Source: Muribaculum sp.
GTDB taxonomy: Bacteria > Bacteroidota > Bacteroidia > Bacteroidales > Muribaculaceae
Reading direction: 5' to 3'
DNA: 40,594 nucleotides
Assembly (NCBI GenBank): GCA_009775095.1
Contig: VSOZ01000024.1
Coordinates: forward strand, 1-40,594
A program made the position numbers and the translations under genes. Every line of letters starts with the position of its first letter. The stretch's first letter is position 1. The notes below the pieces were generated by a model. That model searched no databases. It saw nothing but the letters and a program-made list of their open reading frames with translations, and was not told where the DNA came from. This document shows positions 1 through 7,073 of this stretch, piece after piece.

Positions 1-136
1 GCGATTCTTCATGTTCAGACTGGCTACACAATATGGTTGAGAGGAGCTTCCGCCAACCGGGAAAATCCGCTGACCCTAAAAAACCTGTGTATCGCTTTCG
101 CATTGCGCCGTTATTTTTATTATTGTGTATAAACAA
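1..136. other. Gene-free left edge, possible structured RNA
   Basis: I see no open reading frame here that looks real. The stretch can fold: TACACA near 26-31 pairs with TGTGTA near 85-90, and between them lie GGTTG (36-40) and CAACC (54-58) enclosing GGA/TCC. On the plus strand it ends in a T-rich tract after 110. It could be the tail of an RNA whose body lies outside the window, but it did not match the SRP, tmRNA, RNase P or 6S signatures I know. Strand is undecided. Confidence 0.25.
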
Positions 137-162
137 CAAAAGCATCGAATAGCTTCGATGCT
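137..162 (-). terminator. Rho-independent terminator after tRNA-Glu
   Basis: A perfect 9-bp stem (AGCATCGAA at 141-149 with TTCGATGCT at 154-162) with a 4-base loop sits 15 bases past the 3' end of the tRNA. On the minus strand it is followed by TTTTGTTGTT, a U-rich tail. Confidence 0.75.
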
Positions 163-177
163 CTTGCTAAAGGCGAG

Positions 178-250
178 TAGCGAATCCGGGAATCGAACCC
201 GGGTCTCCACCGTGAGAGGGTGGCGTGCTAGGCCACTACACTAAATCGCC
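178..250 (-). tRNA. tRNA-Glu (anticodon CTC)
   Basis: This is a 73-nt cloverleaf read on the minus strand. The anticodon stem CCACC/GGTGG encloses the loop CTCTCAC, giving anticodon CTC (reads GAG). The T arm is CCGGG-TTCGATT-CCCGG, and the discriminator base is A; CCA is not encoded. The acceptor stem GGCGATT/ATTCGCT contains one G-U pair and one T-T mismatch at the sixth pair, slightly unusual but compatible with function. A consensus promoter lies upstream and a strong hairpin terminator follows, so it appears to be a single-gene transcription unit. Confidence 0.93.
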
Positions 251-285
251 ATATTTGTGTTTTAAGTTTGTCACTTTTGACACTG

Positions 286-316
286 CAAAGGTAGGCATAT
301 TTTTTTATTCCGCAAA
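286..316 (-). promoter_or_regulatory. Promoter of tRNA-Glu
   Basis: On the minus strand TTTG (313-316) is followed after 19 bp by TACCTTTG (286-293), an exact match to the Bacteroidetes primary sigma factor consensus TTTG-N19-21-TAnnTTTG. Transcription would begin about 30 bases before the mature tRNA. Confidence 0.75.
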
Positions 317-340
317 AAATATTGCAAGAAAAATCAAAAT

Positions 341-378
341 AAAAAAATGCGGCTTCAACAATGAAGCCGCATTTTTTT
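341..378 (-). terminator. Terminator after the 526-residue lipoprotein gene
   Basis: A near-perfect hairpin with a GC core (ATGCGGCTTCA / TGAAGCCGCAT) flanked by A and T runs lies between the lipoprotein gene and the tRNA. The A/T runs on both sides make it potentially bidirectional. Confidence 0.8.
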
Positions 379-400
379 ATTGTAGGTTGTTATTGCCCGG

Positions 401-1981
401 TTATTCGGCTTTTGTAAAGCTGATTCCCAACTCGATTGTAGATGTGCCCTCTACTACGGCAGGTATGCTTTTGAAAACACCGGCAGCCATTGCGCCGAAC
501 ATACCCATATCAGTACCTTCAAGCATTTTCTCAACAAATGCGTCAACAAACTGTTCGTCTTCAAATGCGGGAGCTACTGTTATCAATATCGGACGCAGGA
601 AATCTGTATTAAGATATATGTTCATGCCGTTGTCGGTCGATGAATTAAAGTGTACAGGCACGCCGTTTGATAACATAGGAAGGTATTTGGTCATTGCCAG
701 ATTTATCAGTTGCTCCATGTCTATACGGCCAAGCAATTCAGTGATCATATCGTTTTCTCCCTCGTCAGCTTTTGACTTGTTGGCATCGGCTGCGATAGCG
801 GCGGGGTTAAGGAAGAGCAAAATTGAGTTGTCTCCTGTCACGACATACTGGGCTATGCCTACGGGTGATGTCGCGGGAGCCATTGTTTCTTCGTCAAGAT
901 AATCAGCGATGACATTGCCGTCTTCAGTAAATTTGACTTTCTGCAGGAACATTGCAAGTGCCTGATTGAGGTCCACCACTTTGTCCGGATTTTCGGGAGT
1001 GGGCATAGGAATAAGTCCCATAGAGCATACCATGTTCACAAACATCTTTGGGGGGAATCCGGGATAGAAAGTCGCGTCGGACACCCAGTTGACATATATA
1101 GAGCCTTCGACCATGTCCATTTCATTTGGATGCTCCTCTGCAGGCACCCATGTAGTACCGGCGAGTGTGGTGTTTTTCAACTTCACTTCGGTGAGGTCGA
1201 GTTTCAGTGTCGTGTTGGTCAGAACACCGCTGTAAGCAAATGTGCAGTACTCGGTTTCGCCTGTACCGTTGAAAGCCGACTCGGTAAGGTCTGAAGTCAT
1301 GGTGATGTTAAGATCGGTTTTGGGCGATCCGGGAAGTACACCTGCAGTGGCGAAGCCCACTTCATCAGCGCGTCCGAGTATTGATGTGATGTCAAGGGGA
1401 GCTCCTTCAAGTGTCAGCACGGCCTTTGTGGCGTCGGCGGCATCGGGCGTGAATGTTACCATCTTGCCGATAAGCGGAGAGCCGTTGTAAGTCAGCGTCA
1501 GACCGTTAATATCGGTAAATGTCATTGCAGCGTCAGGACGATGCAGATTTTTTGATACAAGGTCAAATATTGAGATACGCATCTCGCGGTTTCTCATCGT
1601 ACCTTGATAGCTGTAGGTATAATACTCTGTTTCACCCTGTCCACTGAATGTCGCACCTGCCTCGGTAGTATTAAGTTCAACGGGTATTGTCAGTACGGCG
1701 GTTCCGGGTATTACGTCGTTCTCACCGGGAGTTACACCTTTTGATGTTCCGTCGTTTTTGATTACTATTGTGCCCTTGTCAGGGTTAGCGGCATCAGGAT
1801 TAAATGTTGCAGTCGCGTTTTGAAGACCGGAGTCATCTATTTTGATGCTTAGGCCGCTGCCGGTGGTGTATGTTACCGGCTGTGTGGGTACAACAAAAGG
1901 TTCTTCTTTGTCATCACTACATGCAGTCATCATGCACATGGTGCATACGACGGCAATCAGGCAGAAAAGATTTTTTTTCAT
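401..1981 (-). CDS. Envelope lipoprotein with internal repeat (DUF4925-like)
   Basis: This 526-residue protein begins with a lipoprotein signal peptide; the lipobox MTAC places the lipidated cysteine at residue 21, followed by acidic residues. It is therefore expected to be anchored in the cell envelope. Two similar segments, around residues 114-150 and 239-270, both contain GETEYxT(Y/F)xYxG followed by a short hydrophobic strand, so the N-terminal half looks duplicated. The C-terminal half (about 280-526) is unrelated to the repeat. Overall it resembles the uncharacterised Bacteroides DUF4925-type lipoproteins, but I cannot confirm the family by eye. No substrate or catalytic motif is visible. 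It is monocistronic, with its own promoter element near 2064 and terminator at 341-378. Confidence 0.8.
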   Translation of the reverse strand: MKKNLFCLIAVVCTMCMMTACSDDKEEPFVVPTQPVTYTTGSGLSIKIDDSGLQNATATFNPDAANPDKGTIVIKNDGTSKGVTPGENDVIPGTAVLTIPVELNTTEAGATFSGQGETEYYTYSYQGTMRNREMRISIFDLVSKNLHRPDAAMTFTDINGLTLTYNGSPLIGKMVTFTPDAADATKAVLTLEGAPLDITSILGRADEVGFATAGVLPGSPKTDLNITMTSDLTESAFNGTGETEYCTFAYSGVLTNTTLKLDLTEVKLKNTTLAGTTWVPAEEHPNEMDMVEGSIYVNWVSDATFYPGFPPKMFVNMVCSMGLIPMPTPENPDKVVDLNQALAMFLQKVKFTEDGNVIADYLDEETMAPATSPVGIAQYVVTGDNSILLFLNPAAIAADANKSKADEGENDMITELLGRIDMEQLINLAMTKYLPMLSNGVPVHFNSSTDNGMNIYLNTDFLRPILITVAPAFEDEQFVDAFVEKMLEGTDMGMFGAMAAGVFKSIPAVVEGTSTIELGISFTKAE

Positions 1982-2063
1982 ACTTTTTTCCGTAATATAA
2001 ATTTTGGTTTATGATTAGTTTCACAATCCCGAACACATTATTATATAATGGTTGAAATTCGTG

Positions 2064-2071
2064 CAAAGTTA
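2064..2071 (-). promoter_or_regulatory. -7 element for the 401-1981 gene
   Basis: TAACTTTG on the minus strand matches TAnnTTTG; the start codon lies about 80 bases downstream. No clear TTTG is visible at the -33 position. Confidence 0.45.
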
Positions 2072-2099
2072 AACAAAATTTGGTAAAGTGAGTCATAAA

Positions 2100-2130
2100 A
2101 TTGTAAATTATGGAAAATAACGTAACTTTG
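2100..2130 (+). promoter_or_regulatory. Promoter of the PCMD lipoprotein operon
   Basis: ATTG (2100-2103) and TAACTTTG (2123-2130) are separated by 19 bp, fitting the Bacteroidetes consensus with one mismatch in the -33 box. It lies 50 bases before the start at 2181. Confidence 0.55.
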
Positions 2131-2180
2131 CAGTCATAATACAAAGATATATAGTAGAAAATAAATCATACATCGATAAA

Positions 2181-3326
2181 ATGAAATTATTGAAGTGGGT
2201 GTCATGTGCGTTATTGGCTGTGTCGTCTGTCGCATGTATCCAGAACGAGCCGCTGAATGCGGAGTGCGATATAGTCAAGGCTTCGTTGCCTGACGATATT
2301 CTCAACCGTGAGCCTGTAATCGAAAACGACAAAGTTATTTTTATTGTTAAGAATCATATTTCGGTAAGCTCGCTTGCCCCCGAGTTTGAACTTACTCCCG
2401 GAGCTACTATAGAACCTTCGAGCGGTACGGTGCGCAATTTCACCACACCCAAGAAGTATACGGTAACTTCTGAAGACGGTAAGTGGCATAAGACATATAC
2501 TGTCGAGGTCGAGGTCAACAACACGATCAATCTTAATTACGACTTCGAGCATGTAAGGCAGAAGGTTACCGGAAGTTATACATACGACATATTCTATGAA
2601 GTCGGTCCTGCGGGCAACGAAGTCATGACATGGGCCAGCGGTAACCCCGGCTACGCTCTGACCGGAAGTCCCGACTTGAAAGACAATCCTTCGGCATTCC
2701 CGACCTATCAGATAGGCAACGGTCGTTCAGGCAAATGCCTTGCCTTGACTACGCGAAGCACAGGCGACTTCGGCGAGATGGTGAAGAAGCCTATGGCTGC
2801 CGGAAGTCTGTTCATCGGCAAGTTTGACATACTGAACGCCATGCAGGACGCACTTAAAGCGACAAAGTTCGGCACTCCGTTTGTCAACATACCGCGCTCA
2901 TTGAAGGGTTATTACAAATATGCTCCGGGCGAGACGTTTTTTGAGGCTGACAGTAAGGGCAATCTTGTCGAGGTGCCCGGAAAGGTTGACAAGTTCAACA
3001 TATATGCAGTATTCTTCGAGGCGGTCAAAGGCATGGAGATGCTTGACGGCTATAACGTGTTGTCGGCTGACAATCCCAACATTGTGGCGGTGGCAGAAAT
3101 AAATGATGCCGACCGAGTTGCTGCCGGCGAATGGACTTCGTTCAACATACCGTTTGTCTATCGCGCAGGTAAAGATATTGACCCGCAGAAACTTATTGAC
3201 GGCAAATACAGTATCACCATCGTCTTTTCTTCAAGTATTGACGGCGATTATTTCTCGGGTGCTCCGGGTAGTACGCTGCTTATCGATGAGGTGTCGCTTG
3301 TGTGTCTTAATCAGGATGAATTATAA
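2181..3326 (+). CDS. PCMD domain-containing lipoprotein
   Basis: The 381-residue product has a lipoprotein signal (SSVAC, lipidated Cys19). Residues about 30-115 form an Ig-like/DUF5018-style segment ending in TSEDGKWHKTYTVEVEV, a pattern typical of Bacteroidetes surface lipoproteins. The remainder (about 125-381) resembles the PCMD (putative carbohydrate metabolism) domain, a jelly-roll-like domain; it closes with the strand LLIDEVSLVC. Family members sit on the cell surface and are often linked to outer-membrane barrels, as here, where a barrel gene follows after 19 bp. The ligand is unknown; carbohydrate binding is only suggested by the domain name. An ATG start directly precedes the signal peptide. 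Confidence 0.75.
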   Translation: MKLLKWVSCALLAVSSVACIQNEPLNAECDIVKASLPDDILNREPVIENDKVIFIVKNHISVSSLAPEFELTPGATIEPSSGTVRNFTTPKKYTVTSEDGKWHKTYTVEVEVNNTINLNYDFEHVRQKVTGSYTYDIFYEVGPAGNEVMTWASGNPGYALTGSPDLKDNPSAFPTYQIGNGRSGKCLALTTRSTGDFGEMVKKPMAAGSLFIGKFDILNAMQDALKATKFGTPFVNIPRSLKGYYKYAPGETFFEADSKGNLVEVPGKVDKFNIYAVFFEAVKGMEMLDGYNVLSADNPNIVAVAEINDADRVAAGEWTSFNIPFVYRAGKDIDPQKLIDGKYSITIVFSSSIDGDYFSGAPGSTLLIDEVSLVCLNQDEL

Positions 3327-3345
3327 TTAAATACTATAGACAGTC

Positions 3346-4128
3346 ATGAATATAAAACGATATATATTGACATTTTTTACCGCTGCCGCAGTGGCGTTTG
3401 GCGCGTCGGCGCAGGGCGATACAACACCGGGCCTTGTCTGGTCGACTCTGCATGCGCTTGATTATGAGGTTTTCGCCGGAGTGAATATAGGCGGAGCATC
3501 ACCAATTCCGCTCCCTGCCGAGATCAGAAGTATCGACAGCTATAATCCCAACCTTAACCTGCAGCTTGGTGCGAAGGCCACAAAGTGGCTCGGCAAGGAC
3601 AAGAAGTGGGGTATAGGCTTAGGCATTATATTTGAGTCAAAAGGCATGAAGACCAAAGCCACGGTAAAGAATTACGGCATGGAGATAATTCAGGAGGGGA
3701 GCCGGTTGAAAGGCAACTGGACAGGACGTGTACAGACCCGCTACAGCTCCAGTCTGCTGACTCTGCCCGTGACCGCCAATTATAAGATCAACAGTCGTCT
3801 TAAGGTAAGCGCCGGTCCGTATATAGGCATAGCCATGAACAATAGTTTTGACGGATATGTCTATGAGGGCTATCTGCGTGAAAATGACCCGACAGGCAAC
3901 AAGGTGTCGTTTGAAGGCGATTCACGTGCCGCCTATGATTTCTCTGACGATATACGTACATTTCAATGGGGTGCCCAAGCCGGTGTCTCTTGGTTGGCTT
4001 TCCGTCATCTTTCGGTCAACGCCAATCTTACTTGGGGATGTAACGGCATATTCAAGTCATCGTTCAAGACGATAACGTTCACAATGTATCCGATATACCT
4101 TAACTTGGGTTTCGGCTACGCGTTCTGA
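3346..4128 (+). CDS. Outer-membrane beta-barrel protein, PorT family
   Basis: The protein has 260 residues and a Sec signal peptide ending near ASA-Q (about residue 23). The mature part is made of alternating amphipathic strands (for example LNLQLGAKATKWLG, LTLPVTANYKINSRLKVSAGPYIGIAMN) and ends in YLNLGFGYAF with a terminal phenylalanine, the usual signal for barrel insertion. Size and pattern fit the PorT-like outer-membrane barrel family common in Bacteroidetes. It is co-transcribed with the upstream PCMD lipoprotein, so the two may work as a surface pair. It converges on radC with only five bases between the stop codons. Confidence 0.8.
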   Translation: MNIKRYILTFFTAAAVAFGASAQGDTTPGLVWSTLHALDYEVFAGVNIGGASPIPLPAEIRSIDSYNPNLNLQLGAKATKWLGKDKKWGIGLGIIFESKGMKTKATVKNYGMEIIQEGSRLKGNWTGRVQTRYSSSLLTLPVTANYKINSRLKVSAGPYIGIAMNNSFDGYVYEGYLRENDPTGNKVSFEGDSRAAYDFSDDIRTFQWGAQAGVSWLAFRHLSVNANLTWGCNGIFKSSFKTITFTMYPIYLNLGFGYAF

Positions 4129-4133
4129 CACGA

Positions 4134-4856
4134 TTATATCTTGCCCTCGTCGGCATACGAGAAGTAGCCCGACGGAGTTATGATGATATGATCGAGTACT
4201 CTGATGTCGAGCAGAGCGCCGGCGTCTTTGAGCTGGCGTGTAAGTCGGTCATCCTCGGGGCTCGGGCGCAGGTTGCCCGACGGGTGGTTGTGCAGAAGCA
4301 CTATGGCCGATACTATGTCGCCGAATTCAAGCACTTTACGGTATAATATTTTCGGATCCACCACCGTGGCCGCACTACCGCCTCGGCTTATGCACACACT
4401 GTCGAGCACCTGATGGGAGCGCGACAGCAGCATTATCCAGAACTCTTCATGGGTGAGCAGCTCCATCGAGCCGCGCATAAGGCTGTACACCGATTCGCTG
4501 CCGGTTATTCGAGGCTTTTCCTGAGGTATCTCGTCGCGGCATCGCATGCCGAGTTCGATGGCGGCCGCCAGCGATATGGCTTTGGCCGGACCTATCCCGG
4601 GATTTTTCTTTATGATGTCACGTATGGGCTTGCGGGCGAGTTCCGACAGGCAGCTGTTGTTGCGTGACAATAGTTCGCGGCTCATCGTCAGCACCGATTT
4701 CCCTTTCATTCCGTTGCCGAATATTATGGCTATCAGTTCGGCGTTGCTCAATGATTTTATACCGTGGCGCATGGCCTTTTCTCGCGGACGGTCATCGGCC
4801 GCGAGGTCTTCGATAAGTACGTAGTCACGCACTACGGGAGTGGAGTCGGTTTTCAT
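4134..4856 (-). CDS. radC: RadC family protein (JAB/MPN domain)
   Basis: This 240-residue protein has the full RadC layout: a UPF0758 N-terminal helical region with a helix-hairpin-helix (NPGIGPAKAISLAAAIELG, about 85-103), then a JAB/MPN domain containing HNHPSGNLRPSPEDD. The metal ligands H189, H191 and an aspartate near 202 are present. The historical link to DNA repair is weak; the biochemical role of the family is unsettled. The gene lies 70 bases downstream of the pcrA-nspC-glycosyltransferase operon on the same strand, separated by a degenerate octamer repeat, so it may be read with it. Confidence 0.92.
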   Translation of the reverse strand: MKTDSTPVVRDYVLIEDLAADDRPREKAMRHGIKSLSNAELIAIIFGNGMKGKSVLTMSRELLSRNNSCLSELARKPIRDIIKKNPGIGPAKAISLAAAIELGMRCRDEIPQEKPRITGSESVYSLMRGSMELLTHEEFWIMLLSRSHQVLDSVCISRGGSAATVVDPKILYRKVLEFGDIVSAIVLLHNHPSGNLRPSPEDDRLTRQLKDAGALLDIRVLDHIIITPSGYFSYADEGKI

Positions 4857-4866
4857 AAGAAAGGAA

Positions 4867-4918
4867 TTTTTAAGGGTTAAGAGTTAAGTATTAAGTATTA
4901 AGAGTTAAGTGTTAAGTG
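4867..4918. repeat. Degenerate tandem octamers (TTAAGTRT-like)
   Basis: Between the glycosyltransferase and radC genes the plus strand carries about six successive units of the type TTAAGAG, TTAAGTA or TTAAGTG spaced seven to nine bases apart. The sequence is AT-rich and has no coding content. It could be a slippage-prone spacer; no function can be read from it. Confidence 0.6.
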
Positions 4919-4926
4919 GGAGATTG

Positions 4927-5922
4927 CTATTTGCCTTTTCGCAAAAGTATCTCCTCTTGGACGTTGCGGCCGCGCCGCAGTATGATTTTGGTGAAGTAGG
5001 CTTTTATGAAGCCGCATCCGTAGCCGCCGAGCTGGATTATGCTTGCGGGTATTGCCAGACATGCTATCTTGACGCTTTTTGTCGACGCGAGGGCACATAA
5101 CCATATGGCTATGAGGTAGAGACCTAACGGCAGGAAAAACCACGGGCTTACCGCAATGCCGAGTACAATAAGTGCTATCGCGCCTATTACAGCCAAGGCC
5201 GGAAGCATGTGCACCGGTTTCAGCGAGTCGGGATAAAGCAGGTAAAGAGTTATGCGCGACATGCCGAACACGTATACCTGACGTAGAAATTTTTTGAAGT
5301 CTACACGGCGTTTATGGTAGACAAACGCGTCTCTGACAAGGCCTATCGAGAAGCCGGCGTTCTTGATGCGTGTGCTCATGTCGATATCTTCCGAAAACAT
5401 CTCTCGGAAGCCGCCTACGGTATCATAGACTTTCCGCGAGAAGCCCATGTTGAACGTGCGGGGGGTGAACTTCTCAAGCTGTATCTTGCCGCCGCGTATG
5501 CCTCCCGTTGTCAGAAACGAGGTCATGGAGTAGTTGATGGCCTTTTGCGTGTCGGAAAAAGAGTCATGGGCCGCATCGGGGCCGCCGAAGCAGTCAAGCG
5601 GTCTTGATGCGAGTGCGTCATCAAGACGGGCGAAGTACTCGGGCGGTATCACGCAGTCCGAGTCAAAGAAGATGAAGTAGTCGCCCGCGGCACGTTCCAT
5701 ACCGTAATTGCGGGCTATCGACCGGCCTTCGTTGTCTTTGTAAAAATACTTGACGTCGACCGAGCCTTCATATTTCTTTACCGTGTCGGCGCAAGGTATG
5801 GTGGAACCGTCCTCCACAATGATTACCTCAAAGTCTTTTTTCGTCTGCAATGACAGGCTCTGCAGCAGGTCGTCAACCTCGTCGATGCGGTTGTAGACCG
5901 GTATTATTACGGAGTACTTCAT
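4927..5922 (-). CDS. Family 2 glycosyltransferase with membrane-anchored C-terminus
   Basis: The 331-residue protein starts with a GT-A fold (SVIIPVYNR, EDGS at 37-40) and has a DxD-type motif FDSD at 86-89 for nucleotide-sugar and metal binding. It also carries an ED-rich acceptor region (FSEDIDMSTRI). After about residue 215 come two to three hydrophobic segments (LPALAVIGAIALIVLGIAV, FFLPLGLYLIAIWLCAL), so the enzyme is probably tethered to the inner membrane. It is likely to add sugars to a lipid-linked or envelope glycan; donor and acceptor cannot be told. Its ATG overlaps the nspC stop codon, so it is translationally coupled to a polyamine gene. Confidence 0.88.
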   Translation of the reverse strand: MKYSVIIPVYNRIDEVDDLLQSLSLQTKKDFEVIIVEDGSTIPCADTVKKYEGSVDVKYFYKDNEGRSIARNYGMERAAGDYFIFFDSDCVIPPEYFARLDDALASRPLDCFGGPDAAHDSFSDTQKAINYSMTSFLTTGGIRGGKIQLEKFTPRTFNMGFSRKVYDTVGGFREMFSEDIDMSTRIKNAGFSIGLVRDAFVYHKRRVDFKKFLRQVYVFGMSRITLYLLYPDSLKPVHMLPALAVIGAIALIVLGIAVSPWFFLPLGLYLIAIWLCALASTKSVKIACLAIPASIIQLGGYGCGFIKAYFTKIILRRGRNVQEEILLRKGK

Positions 5923-7073
5923 CAGCTCATACGTGATTTATAGTCGTTGTAGTCAAACTGTCGCAGATAGCAGCAGTCGCCGTTAAGGTCACAGAGTACT
6001 ATGGCCGGATGGCTGATGCCGTTGAACATGGTGGTTTTGACCGTTGTATAGTGGTTCATGTCCTTAAGAGTCAGGCGGTCGCCGGCTTTCAACGGCGTCG
6101 CAAACGACCAGTTGCCCACAAAGTCTCCGCTGAGGCATGAGTTGCCTCCGAGTCGGTATTCGGGTGCAGAGTCATCCGCCTCGATGCTCTCGGCTATCGC
6201 GGGCTTGTAGGGCATTTCAAGGCAGTCGGGCATGTGGCATGCAAATGATGCGTCTATAATGGCTGTCTTTATCCCTTGATTTTCAACCACATCGACTACC
6301 GAGGTTATGAGGTCGCCCGTCTGCCATGTAAAGGCGCTGCCGGGCTCCATGATCACGTTAAGCCACGGATAGCGTGACTTGAAGCCGCGCAAAAGCTCTA
6401 TGAGATGCTCAACGTCATAATCGGCGCGGGTCATAAGGTGGCCGCCACCCATGTTTACCCACTTGACAGAGGGCAGGTAGCGTCCGAATTGCTCCTCAAA
6501 AGCCTGAAGCACACGCTCAAGATCGTATGACGACGACTCGCACAGAGAGTGGAAATGCAGCCCTTCAAGGCCTTTGGGCAGTGCGCTGCCTATCATGTCG
6601 GCCGTCACTCCAAAGCGTGAGCCGGGCAGAGCCGGATTGTATATGTCGGTTTCTATCACGGAGCACTGCGGATTGACGCGCAAGCCCGTCGATACCTTGT
6701 GATTGCCCTCGGAGCCGTTAAATTTGTCTACCTCCGGTTTGAATCTCAGATACTGCGATATGGAGTTGAATGTCAGGTGGGTACTCCCCTCCATGAACGG
6801 GCCTATGGTGGCGTCGGTATAGGCGGGGCAGTAGGAATGTACCTCGCCGCCGAGTTCCTCGTTGCCGAGTTTCATCTCGTTGAGTGAGCTTGCCGTGGAG
6901 TCGCGCACATATTCCTTTATTATAGGAAAGGTCTTCCACAGTGCGTTGGCTTTAAACGCCATTATGATGTTTACGCCGGCCTCTTTTTTCACTCGGTCGA
7001 TAAGCTTGAGGTTGCGGCGCAGTTTTTCTTCATAGACGATGTAAAACGGGGTGGGGATGTCGTTTATTTTCAT
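5922..7073 (-). CDS. nspC: Carboxynorspermidine decarboxylase
   Basis: NspC is a PLP-dependent alanine-racemase-fold decarboxylase that converts carboxyspermidine (or carboxynorspermidine) to spermidine (norspermidine), the last step of the alternative route used by most gut Bacteroidetes. The 383 residues match family length. K41 in AFKANALWK is the expected Schiff-base lysine; a glycine-rich phosphate-binding segment (MGGGHLMT) and EPGSAF follow, and CLSGDF contains the conserved cysteine near the C-terminus. The start overlaps the pcrA stop by one base and the stop overlaps the next start, giving tight coupling. The partner dehydrogenase is not in the window. Confidence 0.93.
   Translation of the reverse strand: MKINDIPTPFYIVYEEKLRRNLKLIDRVKKEAGVNIIMAFKANALWKTFPIIKEYVRDSTASSLNEMKLGNEELGGEVHSYCPAYTDATIGPFMEGSTHLTFNSISQYLRFKPEVDKFNGSEGNHKVSTGLRVNPQCSVIETDIYNPALPGSRFGVTADMIGSALPKGLEGLHFHSLCESSSYDLERVLQAFEEQFGRYLPSVKWVNMGGGHLMTRADYDVEHLIELLRGFKSRYPWLNVIMEPGSAFTWQTGDLITSVVDVVENQGIKTAIIDASFACHMPDCLEMPYKPAIAESIEADDSAPEYRLGGNSCLSGDFVGNWSFATPLKAGDRLTLKDMNHYTTVKTTMFNGISHPAIVLCDLNGDCCYLRQFDYNDYKSRMS

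Noticed and set aside
225..902. Plus-strand open frame of 225 codons
   Set aside because: It crosses the tRNA-Glu gene, its promoter and the antisense of a convincing lipoprotein gene; low-complexity Ser/Ala-rich product.
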